Notes under the pieces: generated by a model
Told to the model about the DNA's origin: nothing
Seen by the model: the letters and a program-made list of their open reading frames with translations, nothing else
The model's database searches: none
Program-made: the position numbers and the translations under genes
Shown: one piece after another, positions 1 through 6,754 of the stretch
How the letters are laid out: the number at the start of each line of letters is the position of its first letter
How positions within the stretch are numbered: the first letter of the stretch is position 1
Assembly (NCBI GenBank): GCA_900550345.1
Contig: URRX01000037.1
Coordinates: 1 to 10,677, forward strand
From: an uncultured Anaerococcus sp.
GTDB taxonomy: Bacteria; Bacillota; Clostridia; Tissierellales; Peptoniphilaceae
Direction: 5' to 3'
DNA: 10,677 nt

Positions 1-2
1 AT

Positions 3-53
3 TAAAAAACTGACCTCCTTAAGTTGGTTAGGTACAACTTTTTGGGGTCAGTT
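3..53 (-). terminator. Probable factor-independent terminator of the purine permease gene
   Basis: The arms AACTGACC (8-15) and GGTCAGTT (46-53) are perfect complements. Nested inside them, AAGTTG (21-26) pairs with CAACTT (35-40) around an 8-nt loop, with a small internal loop between the two helices. Read on the minus strand, the hairpin is followed directly by a run of T (complement of A 4-9), as expected for a terminator about 30 bp after the permease stop codon. The arms also look like paired insertion-sequence ends, so a mobile-element origin is possible. Confidence 0.65.
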
Positions 54-82
54 CATTGATGATGGGATTTTTTGTGCCTATT

Positions 83-1408
83 TTATCCAAATAGTGGGAA
101 TATATATCTTAGTAAAAATACTAAGGCAAGTACATAAACAAGTGGTGAAACTTCTTTTCCTTTTCCTGTTAATAATTTTACGCTTGCGTATGAAATCATT
201 CCAAAGGCAATTCCTTCTGCTATTGAATAAGCAAATGGCATCATGATTATTGTCATAAATGCAGGGAATGATTCTGTAAAATCTCCAAAGTTTATATCAA
301 CAATTGAATCTATCATAAATAATCCTACCATTACAAGAGCTGCTGCTGTTGCTTGTGGTGGAATTATTGTAATAAGTGGATAGAAAAATATTGATAAGAA
401 AAAGCAAAATCCTGCTGATAAAGCAGTTAATCCTGTTCTTCCGCCTTCTGCAACCCCAGTTGCACTTTCTACAAATGTAGTTACTGTTGATGTTCCCAAA
501 AGTGCTCCAAGAGTTGTACCAATACTATCTGCAAAAAGTGCACGACCAGCGTTTGGCAATTCTCCATTTTCATCTAACATTTTTGCTTTTGTTGCAACTC
601 CTGTAAGTGTTCCTACAGTATCAAATAAGTCTACAAATAAAAATGCAAATACAACAGAAAACATTTCAAATGAAAGCATTGATGAAAAATCTAATTTTAA
701 TGCAATTGGGCTAATTGATGGTGGTAATTGAATTATTCCACCTTCTGGAAGTTTGCTTACTCCTGTAAATAGGGCGATTATTGTAGAAATTACAATTCCA
801 ATTAATAAAGCTCCCTTTGTTTTTCTTGCAGTTAAAACTGCCATAATCAAAAGTCCTATAAAAAATATAAAACTTTCTTTGCTAACTAAATTACCAAGTC
901 CAAGTCCTACATCATTTTTTACAATTACTGTAGAATTTAATAAACCTATTAGAGCAATAAATAATCCAATTCCTACAGATACTGCTGTTTTTAAACTTCT
1001 TGGTATAGCATTAAAAATTGCTTCACGAACATTAAATATTGATAAAATAATAAAAACAATTCCTTCTATAAATACAGCTGCAAGAGCAAATTCCCAACTT
1101 TTTCCCATAGTCATTACAACTGTATATGTGAAAAATGCATTTAGTCCCATTCCAGATGAAAGAGCAAATGGAAGATTTGCATATAAACCCATAATTAAAA
1201 TTGCAATAATTGATGCTATGATTGTTGCAGTAAATACAGCTCCCTTATCCATTCCGGCATCACCCAAAATTTGAGGGTTTACTGCTAGAATATAAGACAT
1301 AGTCATAAATGTTGTGATTCCTGCCATAATCTCAGTTTTTACACTGGTTTTATTTTCTTTTAATTTAAAAAGTTTTTCGGCAAGTGATTCGTTCGAATTT
1401 TTTTCCAT
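83..1408 (-). CDS. NCS2/AzgA-family purine (adenine/guanine/hypoxanthine) permease
   Basis: This is a 441-residue polytopic membrane protein of the AzgA/PbuG branch of nucleobase:cation symporters, which import hypoxanthine, guanine or adenine using a cation gradient. Family hallmarks are visible: GITTFMTMSYILAVNP near residue 30, GMGLNAFF near 86, SWEFALAAVF near 104, IPRSLKTAVSVGIGLF near 135, FLFVDLFDTVGTLTG near 256, and GTSTVTTFVESATGVAEGG near 305. The length is normal for the family. The usual 'APGMGLNA' motif reads SSGMGLNA here, a mild change. The ATG start has a strong AAGGAGG-type site (complement of 1413-1419) 4-5 nt upstream. The gene is monocistronic within the window and divergent from the CNNM gene. 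The exact purine preference cannot be read from sequence, and no purine riboswitch fits in the short leader. Confidence 0.92.
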   Translation of the reverse strand: MEKNSNESLAEKLFKLKENKTSVKTEIMAGITTFMTMSYILAVNPQILGDAGMDKGAVFTATIIASIIAILIMGLYANLPFALSSGMGLNAFFTYTVVMTMGKSWEFALAAVFIEGIVFIILSIFNVREAIFNAIPRSLKTAVSVGIGLFIALIGLLNSTVIVKNDVGLGLGNLVSKESFIFFIGLLIMAVLTARKTKGALLIGIVISTIIALFTGVSKLPEGGIIQLPPSISPIALKLDFSSMLSFEMFSVVFAFLFVDLFDTVGTLTGVATKAKMLDENGELPNAGRALFADSIGTTLGALLGTSTVTTFVESATGVAEGGRTGLTALSAGFCFFLSIFFYPLITIIPPQATAAALVMVGLFMIDSIVDINFGDFTESFPAFMTIIMMPFAYSIAEGIAFGMISYASVKLLTGKGKEVSPLVYVLALVFLLRYIFPLFG

Positions 1409-1430
1409 AATTCCTCCTTTTTTCGAGCAT

Positions 1431-1441
1431 ATTATATCATA
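1431..1441 (-). promoter_or_regulatory. Extended -10 promoter of the purine permease gene
   Basis: The minus strand reads TATGATATAAT, a complete extended -10 element (TG-N-TATAAT), about 22 bp upstream of the permease ATG. No good -35 lies at normal spacing (GTGATA is the closest). Extended -10 promoters often tolerate this. The predicted 5' leader is only about 16 nt, just enough for the ribosome binding site. Confidence 0.6.
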
Positions 1442-1459
1442 ATTACTTTAATTTATCAC

Positions 1460-1488
1460 TTTATTTTTTTATAAATTTCTCATATAAT
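1460..1488 (+). promoter_or_regulatory. Probable promoter of the CNNM/pyrophosphatase operon
   Basis: A perfect TATAAT lies at 1483-1488 with a weak TTTATT in the -35 position (1460-1465, 17-bp spacer). Transcription would start near 1494-1496, almost at the ribosome binding site (1495-1501), giving a 5' leader of only about 12 nt. Confidence 0.45.
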
Positions 1489-1506
1489 GTATTCAAGGAG
1501 GAAGTT

Positions 1507-2760
1507 TTGACGACAAAAAATATAATTGAGTTAATTGTAATGATTTTTGGCATTTTATTTTCTGGATTTTTTTCATCATCAGAAACTGCTATTACTTCAA
1601 TAAATAAATTTAAATTAAGGCAGCTTGAAGAAAAGAAAATTAAAAATGCAAAATTACTTAGAAAACTCGTTGATGATAGCCAAAACACTATTACAACAAT
1701 ACTTGTTGGAAATAATATTGTAAATATTCTAACAACAACTATTGCAACACTTTTTTTTACTGATATTTTTGGAGGAGCAGGAGCTGCTATTTCTACAGTT
1801 GTAGTTACAATTACAGTTTTAATTTTTGGAGAAATTACTCCAAAACTTGCAGCCCAAATTAATAGTGAAAAAATGGGACTTAGATTTGCAAAACCAATTT
1901 ATATAATTTCATTAATTTTAAAACCATTAGTGTTTTTATTGGGTCTATTTACTAAGTATCTTACAAAAAAAATGTCAGGCGATTCAGTAAATAGTGATAA
2001 AGTAACAGAAGAAGATTTAAAAACTATAGTTGATGTTGGTGAAGAGCAAGGGGTTATTAATAACGAAGAAAGCGAAATAATAAATAATGTTTTTGATTTT
2101 GGTGGATCTTTTGCATCAGATATTATGACTCCAAGAACAAATATGGAAACTATATCAATAGATTCAACAAAAAAAGAACTTGATGAATTTTTAATTGAAA
2201 GTAAACATTCAAGAATTCCTGTTTATGGAGAAAGTATTGATAATATTGTGGGCGTTTTGCATATGAAAGATATAGTTACTTTTATTGCAGAAGGTAGAGA
2301 AGTTAAATTAAAAGATATGCTTAGACAAACTTTTTATGCCTATGAAAATATGAATATTATTGATCTTTTTAAGTCAATGAAAAAAATGAATGTTTCTCTT
2401 GCTATTGTTGTTGATGAATATGGTGGAACAGAAGGACTTGTTTCAATTGAAGATATTATTGAAGAACTTGTGGGAGATATTTATGATGAATATGATCCAG
2501 ATGATGAAAAAGTCTACAAGGTTTCTGATAATGAATTTATAGTTGATGCAAGTATGCATATTAATGACTTCAATGATTATTTTAATAGAAATTTAAAAGA
2601 AGTTAAAAATGATTCTATTGGAGGTTTGGTAATAGATTACCTAAACCGTCTACCAAAAACTGGTGATGTTGTTAAGGTAAATGATATTACTTTGATTTGT
2701 GAAAAAGTTGAAAGGTACAAAATTAATTTATTAAGAGTTAAATTTAATATTGAAAGTTAG
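1507..2760 (+). CDS. CNNM/CorC (HlyC-like) family CBS-domain membrane transporter
   Basis: This is a 417-residue member of the CNNM/CorC ('hemolysin C-like') family, whose characterised members export or regulate magnesium. Residues about 7-155 form the DUF21/CNNM membrane domain, with the conserved FFSSSETAI (21-29), VGNNIVNI (67-74) and FGEITPK (107-113) motifs. A CBS pair follows (about 205-325), with MTPR at 207, SRIPVYGESIDNIVGV at 235 and VVDEYGGTEGLVSIED at 301. The C-terminal CorC/HlyC domain (about 340-415) contains IGGLV at 371. The start is TTG: AAGGAGG at 1495-1501 sits 5 nt before it, while the next internal Met (residue 12) would cut into the first helix. The gene is followed after 7 bp by the pyrophosphatase with no terminator between them, so co-transcription is likely. 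'Hemolysin' is a historical name; Mg2+ handling is inferred from the family. Confidence 0.9.
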   Translation: MTTKNIIELIVMIFGILFSGFFSSSETAITSINKFKLRQLEEKKIKNAKLLRKLVDDSQNTITTILVGNNIVNILTTTIATLFFTDIFGGAGAAISTVVVTITVLIFGEITPKLAAQINSEKMGLRFAKPIYIISLILKPLVFLLGLFTKYLTKKMSGDSVNSDKVTEEDLKTIVDVGEEQGVINNEESEIINNVFDFGGSFASDIMTPRTNMETISIDSTKKELDEFLIESKHSRIPVYGESIDNIVGVLHMKDIVTFIAEGREVKLKDMLRQTFYAYENMNIIDLFKSMKKMNVSLAIVVDEYGGTEGLVSIEDIIEELVGDIYDEYDPDDEKVYKVSDNEFIVDASMHINDFNDYFNRNLKEVKNDSIGGLVIDYLNRLPKTGDVVKVNDITLICEKVERYKINLLRVKFNIES

Positions 2761-2767
2761 AGGTATT

Positions 2768-4423
2768 ATGAAACAAACAGTTTATATTACAGGCCACAAA
2801 AATCCAGATACTGATTCTATTTGCTCAGCCCTTGCCTATGCAAATTTGAAAAATAGACTTGGTGATAATAAGGCTATTCCAATAAGACTTGGTCATGTTA
2901 ATCAAGAAACTCAATTTGTGCTTGATTATTTTGGTCTAAAAGCTCCAATGCACAAAGATTCAATGAAACTTCAAATAAAAGATATTGATTATGATAATTC
3001 TTACAATGTTGATGAATCACTTCCAATTAGAAATGCTTGGTCAATTATTCAAGAAAATAAATTAAATTCTTTATTCGTGGTTGATAATGATGAAAAATTA
3101 ATTGGAGTTGCATCTTTATCAAACTTGACTCATTCTTATATGGAAGTTTGGGATGATAGAATTATTGGAAGAACTCATACTCCAATTGAAAATATTGTAG
3201 ATATTTTATCTGCAAAACTAGTAGTTAATCCAAAAAATCCAAGAAAATTTACTGGAAAAATGATGGTTTATGCTATGAATGAAAAAGATTCACCTGAAAC
3301 TTCTTTAGTTGGTGATGGAGATTTGGTTATAACTGGAAATAGGCTTGAGGCGCAAGAATATCTTATAAAGAAAAATATTTCCTTAATTATTTTAACCAAT
3401 GGCTCTAATATGAAAGAAGAGCTCAAAAAAGAGGCCGAAAAAAATAATATAACAATTATTTCTACTGAATATGATACTTTTATGACAGCAAGACTTTTGC
3501 CTATGGCAGTTCCTATTGCAAATGTAATGAGTACAGAAAATTTGGTTTATTTTTCACCAGAAGATACAGTTGATACAGTTCGTGAGGTTATGGGAAAAAC
3601 TAGATTTAGATCTTACCCAATTGTTGATGCAAGAGGAAGAGTTCTAGGTGCAATTTCTAGATATCATTTGATTTCTGACGAAAAGAAAAAATTGATTTTA
3701 GTTGACCATAACGAAAGAAATCAATCTGTGGATGATATTGATTATGCAGATATTATAGAAATAATTGACCATCACAGAGTTGCAAATGTTGTTACAAATC
3801 AACCTTTATTTTTTAGGGCAGAGCCAGTGGGTTCAACTGCAACTATTGTTTCAAAAATGTTTTTTGAATCAGGAATAAGACCAACAAAAGAAATAGCAGG
3901 TATTCTTTCAGCTGCTATAATTTCTGATACACTTTTATTTAGGTCACCAACTACAACTGAAACAGATAAAAGAGTATTAAATAGACTTTCAAAAATAGCA
4001 GATATAAACCCAGAAGAATTTGCCATGAAGATGTTTAAGGCTGGAACAAGTTTGAAAAACAAATCTCCAGAAGATTTGATTGATGGAGATGTAAAGGCCT
4101 TTACAATTGGCGATGATAAAATTAGGGTTGGACAAGTTATGACAATGAATCCAGAAGAGCTTGATCCAATAAAAGATAAGCTAACAAATTTAATGGAAGA
4201 AAGAATTCATGCCAAGGGAGAAAATACCTTTGTCCTTGTACTCACAGATATTTTTAACCAAAAATCTGAGCTTTTGGTTGTTGGAAATTATTTGAGTGAT
4301 ATAGAAAATGTTTTTGGAAATAAGGTAGAAAATGGAACTATTTCAGCTCCAGGTGTTTTATCAAGAAAAAAACAAGTTATACCAAAATTAACAGAAGCTA
4401 TCATGAATTCACATAATAATTAA
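2768..4423 (+). CDS. ppaC: CBS-DRTGG-containing family II (Mn-dependent) inorganic pyrophosphatase
   Basis: This 551-residue cytosolic enzyme hydrolyses pyrophosphate to phosphate. The DHH catalytic domain is split by a regulatory insert: GHKNPDTDS at 9-17 supplies H10, D14 and D16, then CBS 1 (about 72-125), a DRTGG domain (about 135-245) and CBS 2 (about 250-305). The catalytic domain resumes with LVDHNE (311-316), IIDHHR (332-337), GSTATIV (355-361) and ISDTLLFRSPTTT (385-397). The DHHA2 domain ends with the SRKKQ substrate-binding motif near 532. All expected metal and substrate residues are present. In the family, CBS-pyrophosphatases are inhibited by AMP/ADP and activated by ATP or diadenosine polyphosphates; regulation here is inferred. 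The ATG at 2768 is chosen because family members begin just before the GHKNPDTDS motif and AGAGG lies 4 nt upstream. An in-frame TTG at 2750 overlaps the previous gene and has no binding site. Confidence 0.94.
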   Translation: MKQTVYITGHKNPDTDSICSALAYANLKNRLGDNKAIPIRLGHVNQETQFVLDYFGLKAPMHKDSMKLQIKDIDYDNSYNVDESLPIRNAWSIIQENKLNSLFVVDNDEKLIGVASLSNLTHSYMEVWDDRIIGRTHTPIENIVDILSAKLVVNPKNPRKFTGKMMVYAMNEKDSPETSLVGDGDLVITGNRLEAQEYLIKKNISLIILTNGSNMKEELKKEAEKNNITIISTEYDTFMTARLLPMAVPIANVMSTENLVYFSPEDTVDTVREVMGKTRFRSYPIVDARGRVLGAISRYHLISDEKKKLILVDHNERNQSVDDIDYADIIEIIDHHRVANVVTNQPLFFRAEPVGSTATIVSKMFFESGIRPTKEIAGILSAAIISDTLLFRSPTTTETDKRVLNRLSKIADINPEEFAMKMFKAGTSLKNKSPEDLIDGDVKAFTIGDDKIRVGQVMTMNPEELDPIKDKLTNLMEERIHAKGENTFVLVLTDIFNQKSELLVVGNYLSDIENVFGNKVENGTISAPGVLSRKKQVIPKLTEAIMNSHNN

Positions 4424-4425
4424 AA

Positions 4426-4454
4426 TTTACTGAGAAAAATTTTTGTGTTATAAT
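4426..4454 (+). promoter_or_regulatory. Promoter of the phe (aroF-aroC-pheA) operon
   Basis: TTTACT (4426-4431) and TATAAT (4449-4454) are 17 bp apart, and a TG at 4446-4447 makes an extended -10. It starts three bases after the pyrophosphatase stop codon and drives the leader-peptide transcript, with a start expected near 4461. Confidence 0.75.
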
Positions 4455-4485
4455 ATAAAAAATTTAAACTATTAGGAGAAAAAAG

Positions 4486-4578
4486 ATGAAAAACTTAAAT
4501 TTTGCACAATTTAGCTTTTACTTTTTTAACTTTACTTTAAAAAAAAGTAGGGCTATTTATCATGTGCAAAATTTTTAG
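4486..4578 (+). CDS. Phe-rich leader peptide (pheL-like) of the aroF-aroC-pheA operon
   Basis: This short gene encodes 30 residues. Seven are Phe (positions 6, 9, 11, 13, 14, 16 and 30, all TTT) and two are Tyr (12 and 25). The core FSFYFFNF (9-16) puts five Phe and one Tyr in eight codons. AGGAG at 4474-4478 lies 7 nt before the ATG, and a good promoter lies just upstream. The gene stops at 4578, and a terminator at 4601-4631 separates it from aroF. This is the layout of amino-acid leader peptides such as pheL and pheM: when charged tRNA-Phe is scarce the ribosome stalls in the Phe cluster and changes the fold of the downstream RNA. The coding reading rests on composition, ribosome binding site and position. 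The Phe specificity is an inference from codon content and from the downstream genes. Confidence 0.88.
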   Translation: MKNLNFAQFSFYFFNFTLKKSRAIYHVQNF

Positions 4579-4631
4579 ACTATTTAAGTTTTTGAATTTT
4601 AGCTTCTTGGTAATAGCCAGGAAGCTTTTTT
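4489..4631 (+). promoter_or_regulatory. Ribosome-mediated attenuator of the phe operon
   Basis: Region 1 (AAATTTTGCACA, 4497-4508) is a perfect complement of region 2 (TGTGCAAAATTT, 4563-4574), and the two flank the Phe cluster. Inside them 4513-4527 pairs with 4541-4554 (14 pairs, including two G-U, and one bulge). Outside, AAAAACTTAAAT (4489-4500) is a perfect complement of 4582-4593. Region 2 bases 4566-4573 can instead pair with 4595-4603, which includes the first bases of the terminator arm, forming a likely antiterminator. Stalling at Phe codons 9-16 would mask region 1, free region 2 and block the terminator. A ribosome that reaches the stop codon at 4576-4578 would cover region 2 and let the terminator form. 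The helices are read by eye and the energies were not computed. Confidence 0.8.
4601..4631 (+). terminator. Attenuator terminator before aroF
   Basis: AGCTTCTTGG (4601-4610) pairs with CCAGGAAGCT (4617-4626) in a 10-bp stem with one wobble pair and a TAATAG loop, followed by a T run ending at 4631. It lies between the leader peptide and aroF, so it must be read through for the operon to be expressed. Confidence 0.9.
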
Positions 4632-4665
4632 GATTGGAAAAGAATGTAAGAAGGAGCTTTGAAAG

Positions 4666-5676
4666 ATGATTATAAAATTAAAAAATGGATCAAAAGAAGT
4701 TGAAATTAAGGCTTTAATAAATGAAATTGAAAAAATGGGGCTTAAAGTAAGTATGGCTGTTGGATCAAATACAACAATTTTAGGACTATTGGGAGATACT
4801 TCCAAAGTTTCAAAGGATGATATGAAATCAAAAAAGATTGTTGATGATGTAATAAGAATCCAAGAACCTTACAAAAAAGCAAATAGAAAATTTCATCCAG
4901 AAGATACAATAATTACTTTAGATAACGGAACACAAATTGGAGGGGGATCTTTTGTATTTATGGCAGGTCCATGTTCTGTTGAAAGTGAAGAACAGGTAAT
5001 TTCTATTGCTAAAAAAATAGAAAAGTCTGGAGCTACAATTTTAAGAGGAGGAGCTTTCAAACCAAGAACAAGTCCATATTCTTTCCAAGGTTATGGGAAA
5101 AAAGCTATTGATTATCTTGTAAAAGCAAAAAAAGAAACAGGACTTGCTCTTGTTTCAGAAATTATGGAAATAAATCAATTAAAATATTTTGATGATATAG
5201 ACATTTTGCAAGTTGGGGCAAGAAATATGCAAAATTTTGATTTATTAAAAGCTTTGGGCGAAACTGATAAACCAATTTTATTAAAAAGGGGACTTTCTGC
5301 AACTTATGAGGAATTATTGATGGCAGCTGAATACATAATGAGCAGGGGAAATACAAAAGTAATTCTTTGTGAAAGAGGAATTAGAACTTTTGAAACTGCA
5401 ACAAGAAATACTTTGGATGTTACAGCTATTCCATTCTTACACGAAAAAACTCACCTTCCTGTAATTATTGATCCATCTCACGCAGCTGGAATTTCAAGAT
5501 ATGTAAAAGATTTGTCCCTTTCTGCAGCAGCTGTTGGAGCTGATGGACTTATGATTGAAGTCCACGAAAATCCTGCAAAAGCATTTTCAGATGGGGCCCA
5601 ATGCGTAGTACCAGATGATTTTGACAAAATTTTAAAGGCGAGTAAAAAAATCCACGATTTAAGAAAGGAAATCTAA
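4666..5676 (+). CDS. aroF: 3-deoxy-D-arabino-heptulosonate 7-phosphate (DAHP) synthase, type I-beta with N-terminal regulatory domain
   Basis: This enzyme condenses phosphoenolpyruvate with erythrose 4-phosphate, the first step of the shikimate pathway. The 336 residues match the Thermotoga-type I-beta enzyme in length and layout. A ferredoxin-like domain of about 70 residues, the Phe/Tyr-binding regulatory domain in characterised relatives, precedes a TIM-barrel. Conserved motifs are AGPCSVES (100-107), LRGGAFKPRTSPYSFQG (126-142), QVGARNMQNFDLL (182-194), LLKRG (205-209), ILCERGIRTFE (233-243), IDPSHAAG (268-275) and GADGLMIEVHENP (291-303). The likely metal ligands C103, H272, E298 and D309 are all present. 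AAGGAG at 4651-4656 lies 9 nt before the ATG. The gene is the first structural gene behind the Phe attenuator and ends 1 bp before aroC. Expression is therefore likely controlled by Phe supply, with allosteric feedback inferred from the N-terminal domain. Confidence 0.95.
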   Translation: MIIKLKNGSKEVEIKALINEIEKMGLKVSMAVGSNTTILGLLGDTSKVSKDDMKSKKIVDDVIRIQEPYKKANRKFHPEDTIITLDNGTQIGGGSFVFMAGPCSVESEEQVISIAKKIEKSGATILRGGAFKPRTSPYSFQGYGKKAIDYLVKAKKETGLALVSEIMEINQLKYFDDIDILQVGARNMQNFDLLKALGETDKPILLKRGLSATYEELLMAAEYIMSRGNTKVILCERGIRTFETATRNTLDVTAIPFLHEKTHLPVIIDPSHAAGISRYVKDLSLSAAAVGADGLMIEVHENPAKAFSDGAQCVVPDDFDKILKASKKIHDLRKEI

Positions 5677-5677
5677 A

Positions 5678-6754
5678 ATGGGTCAAAGCTTTGGAAAAAA
5701 TTTAAAAGTTACTATTTTTGGATCAAGCCACCAAGAATATATGGGAGTGGTAATTGATAATATAAAACCTGGTTTTGAAATTGATATGAATAAACTCAAT
5801 GAATTTATGCAAAGAAGAGCTCCGGGAAAATCAAAATTTACCACAAAAAGAAAAGAAAGTGATAAGATAAATTTTATTTCTGGCCTAAAAGGAAATAAAA
5901 TAATTTCAAAAACCATAACTGCCCTTATAAAAAATACAGATTTTAAATCTAATGATTACAATAATACAAATGATATTCCAAGGCCATCTCACGCAGACTA
6001 TACAAGTTTTATAAAATACGGAAAAGATATGGATATGAATGGAGGAGGGCCATTTTCTGGAAGACTAACTGCTCCATTTTGTCTTGCTGGAGGAATTGCA
6101 AAACAAATTTTAGAAGAGAAAAATATAAAAATTTCATCAAGAATTAAAAATATTGGTGGAATTTCTGATATAAATCTTGATTTAGCAAATCCTCCAATGA
6201 AAGATTTAGAAGAAATTTCTTATAAAGAAATTCCTGTTTTAGATGAAAAAAAGGAAGCGGAAATAAGAAAATTATTGGAAGATGTTAGAAAAAAAGGAGA
6301 TTCTATAGGTGGAATCTGCCAAGTTTTTGGAGAAAATATACCAAAGGGTTTGGGAGAACCTATTTTTGATTCTTTTGAGGCAAAAATTTCTTTTCTTTCT
6401 TTTGGAATTCCTGGACTTAGGGCAATCTCTTTTGGGGAAGGATTAAAGTCAATAAAAATGAGAGGATCAGATCACAACGACCAATTCGAAATTAAAAACG
6501 GCAAGGTAAAAACTATTACTAATAATGCTGGAGGGATTGTGGGTGGAATTACAAATGGTATGCCTGTAGTTTTTGATTTGATTTTTAAACCAACACCATC
6601 AATATCTTTATGTCAAAAATCATTTTCTATAAGTGATAAAAAAGAAAAACATCTAATAATAGAAGGTCGTCATGATCCTTGTTTTGCTCTTAGGACTCTT
6701 CCAATTGGAGAATCTATCCTATCCCTTATAGTTTTGGATTATTTATATGAATAA
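5678..6754 (+). CDS. aroC: Chorismate synthase
   Basis: This enzyme converts 5-enolpyruvylshikimate 3-phosphate to chorismate, the last shikimate step, using reduced FMN. At 358 residues it has normal length. Visible family segments are RRAPGKSKFTTKRKESD (46-62), RPSHADYTSFIKYG (102-115), GGGPFSGRLTAP (122-133), KGDSIGGI (206-213), the PKGLGEPIFDSFEAKISF stretch (222-239), the NAGGIVGGITNGMP segment (283-296) and RHDPC (331-335). The FSGR-TAP form resembles clostridial enzymes. The two conserved histidines are kept (H18 and H105). However, the usual FGESHG motif reads FGSSHQ (14-19) and the third motif has GGGP, so the active-site loops are divergent. The ATG follows the aroF stop after 1 bp, with AAAGGA at 5664-5669. 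The last 8 bp overlap pheA, indicating translational coupling. Confidence 0.93.
   Translation: MGQSFGKNLKVTIFGSSHQEYMGVVIDNIKPGFEIDMNKLNEFMQRRAPGKSKFTTKRKESDKINFISGLKGNKIISKTITALIKNTDFKSNDYNNTNDIPRPSHADYTSFIKYGKDMDMNGGGPFSGRLTAPFCLAGGIAKQILEEKNIKISSRIKNIGGISDINLDLANPPMKDLEEISYKEIPVLDEKKEAEIRKLLEDVRKKGDSIGGICQVFGENIPKGLGEPIFDSFEAKISFLSFGIPGLRAISFGEGLKSIKMRGSDHNDQFEIKNGKVKTITNNAGGIVGGITNGMPVVFDLIFKPTPSISLCQKSFSISDKKEKHLIIEGRHDPCFALRTLPIGESILSLIVLDYLYE

Noticed and set aside
753..1274. Long plus-strand ORF (173 codons) opposite the purine permease gene
   Set aside because: It is the complement of a strongly conserved permease gene, starts without a ribosome binding site, and has a repetitive Ile/Thr/Asn/Pro composition typical of an antisense shadow.
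2750..2767. TTG start that would lengthen the pyrophosphatase by six residues
   Set aside because: No ribosome binding site precedes it. The ATG at 2768 has AGAGG upstream and matches where family proteins begin.
4422..4443. Short A/T-only inverted repeat after the pyrophosphatase stop codon, considered as a terminator
   Set aside because: The arms (AAAATTT and AAATTTT) contain no G-C pair and overlap the phe promoter, so it is unlikely to terminate transcription.
4461..4660. Possibility that the phe leader is another T-box
   Set aside because: There is no T-box core sequence (GGUGGNACCGCG type) before the terminator and no stem I elements; the Phe-rich ORF explains the region.
4599..4805. 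Minus-strand ORF crossing the phe attenuator terminator and the start of aroF
   Set aside because: It would run through a clear terminator hairpin and the aroF ribosome binding site, and has no recognisable protein motif.
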